Part shown: positions 17,264 to 25,430 of the stretch, one piece after another
How the letters are laid out: every line of letters begins with the position of its first letter
Numbering within the stretch: the first letter of the stretch is position 1
Origin: Wenzhouxiangella sediminis
Lineage (GTDB): Bacteria > Pseudomonadota > Gammaproteobacteria > Xanthomonadales > Wenzhouxiangellaceae
NCBI RefSeq assembly: GCF_003410055.1
Contig: NZ_QUZK01000022.1
Span: 1 to 64,000 of the forward strand
DNA length: 64,000 nt
Reading direction: 5' to 3'
Notes under the pieces: model-generated
Database searches by the model: none
What the model was told of the DNA's origin: nothing
The model's input: the letters and a program-made list of their open reading frames with translations, nothing else
Translations under genes and position numbers: made by a program

Positions 17264-18133
17264 TCAGTCTCCGCTCCCATCGACTTCCAGCGCCTCCAGG
17301 CGCTCGATCGTCGCTGCCGGAATTTCCTGGCCCGAATAGCGCTCGCGAAAATCTTCCATCTCGGCCCGGGCGCGCTCGGCGTTGCCCACGGCGATCAGCT
17401 GATCGATCAACCACAGGGCCCGCTCGGCGTCGGCGGTGCGGCGCTGCATTTCTTCGAGCCGGGGTTCGGCGGACTCGAGGGGAGTCTGCTCGAGGGCGTC
17501 GTCGGGTGCGGGGCCGGCCTCCGACCATTCCTCCAGGAGCTCACTCGCGCCGGGGCCGTCCTGACCGGTTGAAAAATTGAATCGGACTTCGTCTTCGCCG
17601 GCTTTCTCTTCTGCGGCAGGCGAGCCGGCGCTTGGCGATGCGGCTCGCTCGGACTCGCCTTGCGCTGTGTCGGCGGACGTCGCGCGCGCGCGACGCTCCA
17701 GGACGTCCAGCGACGGTGGTGGCGATTCCGGACGCACGGGTATTGGCCGTTCTCTGAAGGCTGCCCGCTCGGGAAACGGCCGGTCGCTGCGCGCAGCGTT
17801 GATCCCCGAGTCCCCGGTCCGATCCGATTCCGCTGCCGGCTGTGGACTGCCTTGCCGTTCGGGCTCGGTCATGGGGAATTCCGCTTGCGGCGGCTCCATG
17901 TTGACGACGATGGAGACGACCACGAACAGCGAGGCGGCGACCGCCGCGCCGCCCAGCCAGTGGGCCGGGCGCGGCAGGCTGCTCGGGCGGACCTCGTCGT
18001 GGGCTTTTGCGCGGATGCGCTGGTCGACGCCGGGGCCGGGCTCGATATCGCCCTGCTCGCGATAGAGCTGCGCGAGTCGTTCCTGATCGCCGTCGTGATT
18101 CCGGTGATCGTGATGTCTGTCCTTGCCGGTCAT
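17264..18133 (-). CDS. Membrane-anchored sigma-partner protein (putative anti-sigma factor)
   Basis: The 289-residue protein has a charged N-terminal segment of about 60 residues, one transmembrane helix (WLGGAAVAASLFVVVSIVV, about residues 57-75), then a long Pro/Glu/Arg-rich linker and a C-terminal alpha-helical region (RTADAERALWLIDQLIAVGN). Its ATG overlaps the stop of the sigma factor gene (ATGA), the usual layout of sigma/anti-sigma pairs. No ZAS zinc motif is seen. By position and topology an anti-sigma factor is likely, with the N-terminus in the cytoplasm. It converges on the FG-GAP gene. Confidence 0.65.
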   Translation of the reverse strand: MTGKDRHHDHRNHDGDQERLAQLYREQGDIEPGPGVDQRIRAKAHDEVRPSSLPRPAHWLGGAAVAASLFVVVSIVVNMEPPQAEFPMTEPERQGSPQPAAESDRTGDSGINAARSDRPFPERAAFRERPIPVRPESPPPSLDVLERRARATSADTAQGESERAASPSAGSPAAEEKAGEDEVRFNFSTGQDGPGASELLEEWSEAGPAPDDALEQTPLESAEPRLEEMQRRTADAERALWLIDQLIAVGNAERARAEMEDFRERYSGQEIPAATIERLEALEVDGSGD

Positions 18134-18696
18134 GGTTCGCTCGTCGATGTTGCGGGCCTGAGCAGCGTTCTCAGTTTTCCGGTGGCGTAGCGCAGGCGGC
18201 TCTTGACCGTTTCGCGGCCCACGCCGCTGCGCTCGGCGATTTCTGCCAGGGTCAGGCCCGCTTCCTGTTGCAGCAGGAAAGTCTCGCGCTGCACGCGGGA
18301 GAGCTGGCCCAGGGCCTTCGTCAGTTCCGCCCGGTGCTGCGCCTGCTCGACGCTCGCCTCGGGCGAGTCCTCCCGGTCGGACACCGGTTCGGCTTCGCTG
18401 CCGTCGGCATCCTCGCGCCGGCGATCGAGGGCTCGCCAGTGGTCGACCAGGCGGTTGTGGGCGATGCGGAAGGCGTAGCGCTTGAAGCCGGTGTCCTTCC
18501 GGAATCGCTTGCGCGCGTCGATGATGCGGGTCCACACGTCCTGGAACAGTTCGTCGGCGACCGATCGGTTGCGGGCGGAATGGAACAGGTAGCGATAGAG
18601 CGGCTTGCGATAGCGTTCATAGAGCGCATCGAAGGCGCGCGCATCGCCGCGTGCGTAGGCCAGCATCAGCTCGTCGTCACTGCGGGAGTCGGTCAT
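18130..18696 (-). CDS. RNA polymerase ECF-type sigma factor
   Basis: The 188-residue protein has sigma region 2 (DARAFDALYERYRKPLYRYLF and ADELFQDVWTRII, where the -10 element is recognised) and region 4 (LGQLSRVQRETFLLQQEAGL, then the helix-turn-helix TLAEIAERSGVGRETVKSRL). No region 3 or 1.1 is present, as in ECF factors. It overlaps the membrane protein gene downstream by four bases. A VWA lipoprotein gene lies upstream on the same strand. Its regulon cannot be read from the window. Confidence 0.92.
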   Translation of the reverse strand: MTDSRSDDELMLAYARGDARAFDALYERYRKPLYRYLFHSARNRSVADELFQDVWTRIIDARKRFRKDTGFKRYAFRIAHNRLVDHWRALDRRREDADGSEAEPVSDREDSPEASVEQAQHRAELTKALGQLSRVQRETFLLQQEAGLTLAEIAERSGVGRETVKSRLRYATGKLRTLLRPATSTSEP

Positions 18697-18743
18697 CGCT
18701 CGCGGTGGTTGCGCCCGGATCGTCGATTCTACGCCCGGAGAGC

Positions 18744-18778
18744 CGCCGGCGCTTCGGACCGTGCCCGAAGCGCCGGCG
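18744..18778. repeat. 14-bp perfect hairpin between VWA lipoprotein and sigma factor genes
   Basis: The arms CGCCGGCGCTTCGG (18744-18757) and CCGAAGCGCCGGCG (18765-18778) are perfect inverted copies around a 7-base loop. They fill the gap between the VWA gene stop and the sigma factor start, both on the minus strand. No T-run follows on either strand, so it is not a standard terminator. It could slow transcription or stabilise the 3' end of the VWA message. Confidence 0.6.
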
Positions 18779-18801
18779 CCGCACTGCCCGACCCGACAGG
18801 G

Positions 18802-20592
18802 TCAATGACCATCGCTGGCGATCGTGCGCTCGTTCGGCCCGTAGCGTCGGGCTACGGCCAGGCCGTCGGCCAGGCGGACCAGCTGGAGAAATTCGCCGCG
18901 GTAGCCGAAGGCATCGGCACCCTTCGAGTCCCGGGCCAGCGCGTGGACGTCTTCCATGCTGAAGCCTTCCAGGTACTTGCCGCCGCGAAGGTGCTGGCCG
19001 AAGGCCGCCACGGCCGCGGCAAAACGCAGTCGCTCCGAGGCCGACTCCGCGGCCAGGTTGGGCACCGGCCGCTCGATGAGCTGGCTGCTGTCGGATTCTG
19101 GCTGCTTGTAGCGCAGGCGAACGATGCCGAGCTCGTTGCTGATCTCGCGGGTTGCGCGAGCCGCACCGTAGCGAAGCGGATCCATGCGCTCGCCGCCGCT
19201 GCCGACGAGGGCGAGTTCGTACAGCGCGGTGACCGTGTGTCCGGCGCCGATGTCACCGGCGTCGACCGCGTCGTTGTTGAAGTCCTCTCGCGCGAGCATG
19301 CGGTTCTCGTAGCCGATCAGGCGGTACTCGGCGACCACCGCCGGGTTGAACTCCACCTGGATCTTCACGTCACGCGCGATGGTGTGCAGGGTCGCACCCA
19401 TCTCGTCGACCAGCACCTTGCGCGCCTCGCCCAGAGTGTCGATGTAGGCGTGATTGCCGTCGCCCGCATCGGCGAGTTGCTCCATCAGGTGGTCGTTGTA
19501 GTTACCCGTGCCGAAGCCCAGGGTGGTGAGCGCAACGCCGGACTGGCGATTACGCTCGACCAGGTCGACGAGCGCATCGAAGTCGACGGTGCCGACGTTG
19601 AAGTCGCCGTCGGTGGCCAGGATGATGCGGTTGATACCGCCTTCGATGAAGCCTTGCCTGGCCTGGGCGTAGGCCAGCTCGATTCCGGCCGCGCCGTTGG
19701 TACGCCCGCCGGCCTGGAGCTGGTCGAGGGCGTTGCGGATCTTCACCGCCTGGTCGCCCGGGGTGGATTCCAGCACCACGCCGGTCGCGCCCGCGTAGAC
19801 CACCATGGCGACCCGGTCGTCGCCGTCGAGCTGGCCGGCCAGCATCTTCAGCGCGTTCTTGAGCAGCCCGAGCTTGTCGGGCGAGTGCATCGAACCGGAG
19901 ACATCGACCAGGAAGACCAGGTTGGCCGGCGGCACGTCCTCGGGCGGCGGCACGAAGCCCTTGATGCCGATCTGCAGCAGGCGCGTGTTCTCGTTCCAGG
20001 GCGAAGCGGCCTGCTCCAGCACGACGTTGAACGGTGTCGACGGATCCTCCGGCGCCGGATAGTCGTAGTCGAAGTAGTTGATCATCTCCTCGACCCGCAC
20101 CGCGCCTTTCGGCGGGAGTTGGCCGGCGTTGAGCATGCGCCGGACGTTGGCGTAGCTGCCGGTGTCGACATCGATGCTGAAGGTCGATACCGGCTGCTCG
20201 CTCACCCGATGGATCGGGTTGGGGTCGAGCTCGTCGTAGTTCTCGCGGTTGATCGGGCGATCCGGCGCTCGCAGGTGAGCTAGCGGATCGGCGCCCGGCG
20301 ACGCGGGCGAGGGGGCGAACGCCATAGGCTGGCCGGGAGCCGCCCGGTCGGCCAGGGCTTCCTCGACCCGGACCGGGCGCTGCCGAAACCGCCGCTCTTG
20401 CTCCGACGCGGTCTCGATGGTGACCTGCGTGAGATCCACTTCGGTCCGGGGCGCCGGTTCGGATACCGGCTTGTGCTCCTCACCGGTTTCCGGGGCCTGC
20501 GAGGCACAGCCTGCCGCCAGCGCAACGGCGGCCGCCGCCGCGGCCGCGAGTGCCCGGCGCCGAATACTCGAGTTGCGAATTGACTGGCTCAT
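18802..20592 (-). CDS. VWA-domain lipoprotein, YfbK-like
   Basis: The 596-residue protein has a lipoprotein signal (RRRALAAAAAAAVALAAGC, lipid-attached Cys about residue 29). A von Willebrand factor N-terminal segment (FSIDVDTGSYANVRRMLNAG) is followed by a VWA domain with the MIDAS motif FLVDVSGSM, and a C-terminal region ending SKGADAFGYRGEFLQLV, as in YfbK proteins with DUF3520. Such proteins are surface or periplasmic metal-dependent binding proteins of unclear role. The ATG at 20592 is preferred: GGAG lies nine bases upstream, and it starts just before the signal peptide. That GGAG sits inside a strong hairpin. Confidence 0.88.
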   Translation of the reverse strand: MSQSIRNSSIRRRALAAAAAAAVALAAGCASQAPETGEEHKPVSEPAPRTEVDLTQVTIETASEQERRFRQRPVRVEEALADRAAPGQPMAFAPSPASPGADPLAHLRAPDRPINRENYDELDPNPIHRVSEQPVSTFSIDVDTGSYANVRRMLNAGQLPPKGAVRVEEMINYFDYDYPAPEDPSTPFNVVLEQAASPWNENTRLLQIGIKGFVPPPEDVPPANLVFLVDVSGSMHSPDKLGLLKNALKMLAGQLDGDDRVAMVVYAGATGVVLESTPGDQAVKIRNALDQLQAGGRTNGAAGIELAYAQARQGFIEGGINRIILATDGDFNVGTVDFDALVDLVERNRQSGVALTTLGFGTGNYNDHLMEQLADAGDGNHAYIDTLGEARKVLVDEMGATLHTIARDVKIQVEFNPAVVAEYRLIGYENRMLAREDFNNDAVDAGDIGAGHTVTALYELALVGSGGERMDPLRYGAARATREISNELGIVRLRYKQPESDSSQLIERPVPNLAAESASERLRFAAAVAAFGQHLRGGKYLEGFSMEDVHALARDSKGADAFGYRGEFLQLVRLADGLAVARRYGPNERTIASDGH

Positions 20593-20594
20593 CC

Positions 20595-20627
20595 TGTTCT
20601 CCATTTGTGGGACTTGCATGGAGAACA
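20595..20627 (-). promoter_or_regulatory. Inverted repeat covering the VWA gene ribosome binding site
   Basis: TGTTCTCCAT and ATGGAGAACA form a perfect 10-base inverted repeat with a 13-base loop. In the minus-strand message the 3' arm contains the GGAG Shine-Dalgarno, and the arm ends two bases before the ATG at 20592. Folding would hide the ribosome binding site. It could equally be a DNA operator of two 10-base half sites. Confidence 0.55.
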
Positions 20628-20650
20628 ACGATCGTGCCGCGAATACGGGG

Positions 20651-21172
20651 TTAATCCGTCGGTCTGTCGGCCAACAGGTCGACGTAGGCCACCTCGACCA
20701 GGTCGTCGTCGGCGATATGCAGCCGTTCCATGAGCACCTGCGCATCGGCCTCGCCCAGGCGCGAGGACTCGCCGTCTGCGAGCACGACCTCCAGTTCCAG
20801 AAAGTCGCCGAGGCCCTCGACGTGATCGAGGTGAATCCGGGTCCGGTCGGCCAGGTAGAGGATCCGGCGCTTTCGGACGCGCCCGGTGGTTCCGAGCGCA
20901 TCGGTCAGCACTGCGCGCAGGCCATCGGGATCCTCGGTGGGCGTGATGCGATACTCCGACTGCCCCGGGCCGGCCTGGTCCGGGCGGCGGTAGAAGATCA
21001 GCTCGCCGCTGCCGTTGCCGAAATCGCGCAGCTTCAAGCGCCCGTCACGGCAGGCGAAGAAGGTGTCGTCCTGTTCGATGGCCCAGGGGCCCTCGTCGGC
21101 GATTCGCGCCGCGCGCTCGGCCATGACCTCCGGATCGGCCACGCGGGCCTTGATTTCGATGTTTCTCGCCAT
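20651..21172 (-). CDS. CYTH-domain protein (class IV adenylate cyclase / triphosphatase-like)
   Basis: The 173-residue protein shows the CYTH tunnel-fold pattern: N-terminal IEIKARV (the ExExK-type motif region), FFACRDGRLKLRDFG, the arginine-rich strand ELIFYRRPDQAGPGQSEYRI, VRKRRILYLADRTRIHLDHV and GLGDFLELEVVL. The family hydrolyses or cyclises triphosphorylated substrates with two metal ions; whether this one is a CyaB-like cyclase or a triphosphatase cannot be decided. An in-frame ATG nine bases upstream (21181) is possible. It precedes the VWA gene by 58 bases on the same strand. Confidence 0.85.
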   Translation of the reverse strand: MARNIEIKARVADPEVMAERAARIADEGPWAIEQDDTFFACRDGRLKLRDFGNGSGELIFYRRPDQAGPGQSEYRITPTEDPDGLRAVLTDALGTTGRVRKRRILYLADRTRIHLDHVEGLGDFLELEVVLADGESSRLGEADAQVLMERLHIADDDLVEVAYVDLLADRPTD

Positions 21173-21253
21173 CTGCCGCATTCTTGCTCGAAGGGAAAGC
21201 AGGGAGCAGAATAACGCAGCAGACAACAACAACGACATTCGAGGAGGATCACC

Positions 21254-21691
21254 ATGACCGAGACGCATGCCACGAAGCCGCCGGTCCATTTCTGGATCAT
21301 CGCCGTCATCGCCGTGCTCTGGAACGCCGTCGGCGCTTTCGATTTCCTGGCCACGCAGATTCAGCTTGAATCCTACATGTCGGCCTTCAGCGAGGAGCAA
21401 CTCGCCTTCTTCTACGGCATTCCGACCTGGGCCGTGGTCACCTGGGGCATTGCCACCTGGGGTTCGCTGCTCGGGTCGCTGGCCATGCTGCCCCGCCTGC
21501 GCTGGGCCTACCACCTGTTCATCATCGCGCTGGTCGCGATGCTGGCGACCTCGTTCCAGAATTTCGTACTTTCCAACGGCGCGGAGATCATGGGAACCGG
21601 CGGCATGATCTTTTCGGGCGTGATCGTCGCCATCGGCATCTTCCTGGTGTTCTACAACCGGGCCATGCTCCAGCGCGGCGTGCTCAGGTAG
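21254..21691 (+). CDS. Four-helix inner membrane protein of unknown function
   Basis: The 145-residue protein has four predicted transmembrane segments: FWIIAVIAVLWNAVGAFDFL, WAVVTWGIATWGSLLGSLAML, WAYHLFIIALVAMLATSF and MIFSGVIVAIGIFLVFYN. Relatives are sometimes labelled sugar transporter without evidence. GGAGG stands six bases before ATG 21254. It is divergent from the CYTH gene with an 81-base gap. No function is assigned. Confidence 0.8.
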   Translation: MTETHATKPPVHFWIIAVIAVLWNAVGAFDFLATQIQLESYMSAFSEEQLAFFYGIPTWAVVTWGIATWGSLLGSLAMLPRLRWAYHLFIIALVAMLATSFQNFVLSNGAEIMGTGGMIFSGVIVAIGIFLVFYNRAMLQRGVLR

Positions 21692-21711
21692 ACGCCAGGC
21701 TCCAATCAAAC

Positions 21712-21739
21712 GCGGGCGCCGTCGTCATTCGGCGCCCGC
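21712..21739 (-). terminator. Likely terminator of the oligomer hydrolase gene
   Basis: GCGGGCGCC (21712-21720) and GGCGCCCGC (21731-21739) form a 9-base GC stem. On the minus strand, downstream of the gene ending at 21773, the stem is followed by GTTTGATT. It also lies 20 bases beyond the stop of the plus-strand membrane protein gene but lacks a T-run on that side. Confidence 0.5.
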
Positions 21740-21772
21740 CGATCGGGTACTCGACTTCCGGTCGTTGCAGTT

Positions 21773-23590
21773 CTACAGCCCGAGATCCTGCCACTCCAGC
21801 GGTTCACCGCCAGGCGCCGGCTCGGGATCGATGAGTCGATCCTCGGCCGCTTCCGCATTGCCATCGAGCACGTCGCGCACGCGATCCAGGGCCCGCCAGC
21901 CGTAGGGCAACAGCGGCACATAGCGCCCGGCCACGCCCGGCGCGCCGAGCAGCACGTCGAAGTGCTGGGCATTCTTCACTTCCCAGTAGCTCACATTGCC
22001 GCCGTTGGCGCGCACCTGCTCGACCCAGGGCCGGCTGCTGAAGGCTGCGGGGATCAGGCCGTCGTCTGCGCCGTGGATCACCATCACCGGCGCTTCGCCG
22101 GGCAGCGAAGCGGAGGCGCGCGTGGCCTCGACGGCTTCGTGCAACTGCCTCGTCTCGCTTCCCTTGCCGGCCCACAGGGACCGCAGGCATCGCAGCGCCG
22201 GCAGCTGGGCGTCCTGACCGTCGCCCAGTGAGTCGGTGAGGACGATGCCCTCTCCCGCGCCGACCCCGGAATGCAGGGCCCACCAGGCATGCCGCTGGGC
22301 GGCAGTCGCTTCCGGCGCGCTGTAGGCGAAGCCGCAGGGCATGTCGAGAGGCCCGCGCCGCAGGTAGGCCGAGGCATAGCTGGCACCGACCGTGCGCCAC
22401 AGGCCGAGCACCACGTTCACGGCGGCCTGGTCGAGGGCGGGATCCTCGAAGCCCAGTTCGTTGAGGCGCGCCCGGGCCGCCTGCGCGTGGCCTTCTTCGA
22501 GCAGTCCGGCGCGCACCAGCGAGGCGCAGCGAACCTCGCCCATCGCCGCCAGCATCGGATTGCCCAGGGGCATGCCGCCGACCTTCTCCAGGTCGGCCAG
22601 CATGCAGGGCTGGTAGAGCGCGGCGGCCGTGGCGTAGTCGTAGAGCGGCGGCGCGCCGGGCGCGGTGACGTTGGGCGAGACGGCGACCACGGCGTCGAGC
22701 AAGCCAGCTTCGTCCAGCTCGGCTGCGCGCAGCACCGCGCCCCCGCCATTGGACAGGCCGGCGGCGATCACGCGGGTGTTGTCGGCCGAAATCTCGCCAT
22801 CGAGTTCATCGGACAGAATCCCGAGGCCGAACTCCGCCGCCGCCAGAACGTGGCGGCCCCAATCGGCTTCGGGGTTGTCGCCGGAGTGGGCATGCGGCAG
22901 CGCGACGGTGGCCGGGTCCGGTGCCGGGCCTTCAGCCTCCTCGTCTCCCGTCGGTATCGCGGCGGGTTCGAAGCCCAATCGGGCCTCGCCGCGGGCAGCA
23001 CGGGTGCCGTCCAGGCGCACGCCGGTTTCGCTGGCGTAGTCGAAGAAATCGGTGCCGGCTCCCTTGTCGGTGTAGACCACGGCGCAGCCGGCGGGCAAGG
23101 CCCAGGGTCCGGCCAGGGCGATAGCGCCATAGACCCCGCGCGAGCCGGAGGCGGGCGCTACGACTAGGCAGGGCGCTTCGGAATCGAAGGCGTCGGGAAG
23201 CTGGAGCAGCACGCGTACCGGGTGGTTCGCATCGGCAACGGTTACGAAGGCCTGGAACTCGCGCCCGGGCACGGCCGGCAGGTCGTCGAGCAGGCCGCCG
23301 AGACCGCCCGCGGGCGTGAAGCTCTGGATGCCGGTCCAGGACTTGTGGATGGCCATGCGGCGCAGTTCCGCCGCTGTCGGCGCTTCCGGATCGGCCGTCT
23401 GCGGCGCGTTGCCGGCAAGCCCGTCCAGACCCAGCCCCGCGGTCAGCAAATCGTCGCCGTCGCGATGCTCGGTGACCCGGATTTCGAGGTCGGCGGCAGC
23501 TTTGCCGTTGCCGGCGGAATCCTCGCCGGGGCTGCAGGCCGCGAGCAACGGAATCGCGAATAGGAGGACAGTCAGGTTCGATCGCATCAT
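21773..23590 (-). CDS. D-(-)-3-hydroxybutyrate oligomer hydrolase
   Basis: The 605-residue protein matches the 3HB-oligomer hydrolase family (PF10605 type). It carries a lipoprotein-like signal (LTVLLFAIPLLAACSPG, Cys about residue 19). Family hallmarks are SGSRGVYGAIALAGPWALP, YTDKGAGTDFFD, the nucleophile region GLSNGGGAVLRAAEL and VMVIHGADDGLIPAAFSSRPW near the C-terminus. It cleaves short 3-hydroxybutyrate oligomers left by polyhydroxybutyrate depolymerase; the lipobox places it outside the cytoplasm, so it likely processes external polymer. The divergent neighbour is 3-hydroxybutyrate dehydrogenase, the next step. Confidence 0.9.
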   Translation of the reverse strand: MMRSNLTVLLFAIPLLAACSPGEDSAGNGKAAADLEIRVTEHRDGDDLLTAGLGLDGLAGNAPQTADPEAPTAAELRRMAIHKSWTGIQSFTPAGGLGGLLDDLPAVPGREFQAFVTVADANHPVRVLLQLPDAFDSEAPCLVVAPASGSRGVYGAIALAGPWALPAGCAVVYTDKGAGTDFFDYASETGVRLDGTRAARGEARLGFEPAAIPTGDEEAEGPAPDPATVALPHAHSGDNPEADWGRHVLAAAEFGLGILSDELDGEISADNTRVIAAGLSNGGGAVLRAAELDEAGLLDAVVAVSPNVTAPGAPPLYDYATAAALYQPCMLADLEKVGGMPLGNPMLAAMGEVRCASLVRAGLLEEGHAQAARARLNELGFEDPALDQAAVNVVLGLWRTVGASYASAYLRRGPLDMPCGFAYSAPEATAAQRHAWWALHSGVGAGEGIVLTDSLGDGQDAQLPALRCLRSLWAGKGSETRQLHEAVEATRASASLPGEAPVMVIHGADDGLIPAAFSSRPWVEQVRANGGNVSYWEVKNAQHFDVLLGAPGVAGRYVPLLPYGWRALDRVRDVLDGNAEAAEDRLIDPEPAPGGEPLEWQDLGL

Positions 23591-23744
23591 CGGCTCTCTG
23601 AGGGCGTTCGGAAATTCGGGAGCGTCACTTTAGCAGGGCGCATGCGCGCGCACCCAATGGACTTTGGTACAGCAGCCGCGGCCTTGTCGCTCTGCTAGTC
23701 TTTCGATCCTGGCCAATCCACCCTATCCGGAGTCCGACGCGAAC

Positions 23745-24515
23745 ATGACCGATCGCCCCCTGCGCATCCTGATCACCGGCGCCGGCAGCGGCATCGGCGC
23801 CGGCATTGCAGCCGACCTGGCCAAGGCCGGTCATACCATTCTCGCGACCGACCTCGACGGCTCGGCCGCCGAGGCCACCGCCGCAGCGATCACTGCGGCC
23901 GGCGGCACGGCAAGCGCCCATGCCCTGGACGTCACCAACGACACCGATGTCGACAGGCTGGTGTCCGAACTCGACGGCAACGTCGACGTGCTCGTCAACA
24001 ATGCCGGGCTGCAACACGTCGCACGCCTGGAGGACTTTCCCATGGAGAAATGGGACCAGCTCGTCCAGGTCATGCTGACCGGGACGGCGCGCCTGACCCG
24101 GGCCCTGCTGCCGGGCATGCGCGAGCGCGGCTTCGGGCGCATCGTCAACATCGGCTCGATCCACTCGCTGGTGGCCAGCCCCTTCAAGAGCGCCTACGTG
24201 GCCGCCAAGCACGGCCTGACCGGCTTTTCCAAGGTGCTGGCGCTGGAAACGGCCGACACCGACATCACCATCAACACGGTCTGCCCGACCTACGTGAAAA
24301 CCCCATTGGTCGAGAAGCAGATCGCCGACCAGGCGAAGACCCACGGCATCTCGGAGGACCGCGTGGTCGAAGAGATCATGCTCAAGCCCATGCCCAAGGG
24401 CGTGTTCATCTCCTTCGAGGAACTGGCCGGCATCTGCGCCTTCCTGGTCGGACCGGCCGCGCGCAACATCACCGGGCAATGCATCGTTGTCGATGGGGGG
24501 TGGACGGTGCAATGA
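23745..24515 (+). CDS. bdhA: 3-hydroxybutyrate dehydrogenase (SDR family)
   Basis: The 256-residue short-chain dehydrogenase has the cofactor motif TGAGSGIGAGIA (about residues 11-22), NNAG, the catalytic Ser in NIGSIHS, and YVAAKHG with the catalytic Tyr and Lys. The downstream segment VCPTYVKTPLVEKQI, then ISFEELAGICAFL, is typical of BDH, which oxidises D-3-hydroxybutyrate to acetoacetate with NAD+. ATG 23745 begins the conserved region and has GGAG 14 bases before it; frames further upstream are not conserved-looking. Its partner is the divergent oligomer hydrolase. A heptamer hairpin element starts four bases after the stop. Confidence 0.92.
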   Translation: MTDRPLRILITGAGSGIGAGIAADLAKAGHTILATDLDGSAAEATAAAITAAGGTASAHALDVTNDTDVDRLVSELDGNVDVLVNNAGLQHVARLEDFPMEKWDQLVQVMLTGTARLTRALLPGMRERGFGRIVNIGSIHSLVASPFKSAYVAAKHGLTGFSKVLALETADTDITINTVCPTYVKTPLVEKQIADQAKTHGISEDRVVEEIMLKPMPKGVFISFEELAGICAFLVGPAARNITGQCIVVDGGWTVQ

Positions 24516-24518
24516 GAT

Positions 24519-24738
24519 CAGGTTTCGGGTTTCAGGTTTCAGTGTTCAGGAGCGCCCGGAATACCGAGAACGCCTTGCCGACAACCCGCGCGCCGTGCTC
24601 ACCGGACACTCGATGGTGGCATCATCAATCTGGCGATCTGGTCGCCGACCAGACTCCGGACCCGATATTTTTTCCTGAAACCTGAAACCTGAAACCTGAA
24701 ACCTGAAACCTGAAACCTGAAACCTGAATCCTGAAACC
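24519..24738 (+). repeat. Hairpin element, TTTCAGG/CCTGAAA heptamer family, copy 2
   Basis: The left arm reads CAGGTTTCGGGTTTCAGG then TTCAGTGTTCAGGAGC. The right arm starts TTTTTTCC and runs as nine uninterrupted 7-base units (24674-24736), eight CCTGAAA and one CCTGAAT. About 110 unrelated bases lie between. It fills the gap between bdhA and a response regulator gene, both on the plus strand, starting four bases after the bdhA stop. Confidence 0.8.
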
Positions 24739-24755
24739 TTTATCCTTGGATCTCA

Positions 24756-25421
24756 ATGGCCACCCGAGTCCTCATCGCAGACGATCACCCGCTGTTCCGC
24801 GGGGCGCTGGTGCAGGCCCTGGGGGCTTGCCTGGACGACGTCGAGATACTCGAGGCGCGCGATCTGCCTGAAACGACTGCCCTGCTCGAAGACAACGAGG
24901 ACATCGACCTCGTCCTGCTCGACCTGCACATGCCGGGCAGTCACGGCCTGGCGGGGCTGGCGTCCATTCGATGCAATCACCCGGCCGTGGCCGTTGTGGT
25001 CGTTTCGGCCAACGAAGACCCGCGCGTCATCCGGCGCGTGCTCGATCACGGTGCGGCGGGCTTCATCCCGAAGAGTTCCGGGCTCGACGACATGACCGCC
25101 GCGCTCGACACCGTGCTCGACTGCCGGGAGTGGGTGCCGCCCCGCCTGGAGCGCGCCGTGGCCGAACTCGATTCCGACGATGAAGACCTGGTGCTGGCCG
25201 AGCACATCGCGGCCCTGACGCCGCAGCAGTTCCGTGTGCTGGCGCTGGTCGCCGACGGCTGGCTCAACAAGCAGATCGCCGACGAGCTGGGCATCCAGGA
25301 GCGCACCGTCAAGGCCCACATGAGCGAAATACTTCAGAAACTCGAGGTGCGCAACCGAACCCAGGCCGGCGTGGCGCTGCGACGGCTCGAACTGATCGAT
25401 CCCGCCTCGCGCATCGGATAG
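24756..25421 (+). CDS. Two-component response regulator, NarL/LuxR family
   Basis: The 221-residue protein has a receiver domain (residues 1-120): acidic pocket IADDH, phospho-acceptor Asp in VLLDLHMPG and the conserved Lys in IPKSS. A LuxR-type helix-turn-helix follows (LTPQQFRVLALVADGWLNKQ, then GIQERTVKAHMSEILQKL). No histidine kinase gene is adjacent, so the partner is elsewhere. The start is the ATG 18 bases after the repeat element, which may influence its transcription from bdhA. Confidence 0.92.
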   Translation: MATRVLIADDHPLFRGALVQALGACLDDVEILEARDLPETTALLEDNEDIDLVLLDLHMPGSHGLAGLASIRCNHPAVAVVVVSANEDPRVIRRVLDHGAAGFIPKSSGLDDMTAALDTVLDCREWVPPRLERAVAELDSDDEDLVLAEHIAALTPQQFRVLALVADGWLNKQIADELGIQERTVKAHMSEILQKLEVRNRTQAGVALRRLELIDPASRIG

Positions 25422-25430
25422 GCAACCCGG

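Noticed and set aside
18007-20283. Long plus-strand open frame of 758 codons
   Set aside because: Shadow of the sigma factor and VWA lipoprotein genes; no family motifs.
24674-24736. Nine heptamers considered as a CRISPR array
   Set aside because: Units are seven bases with no spacers and no cas genes nearby.
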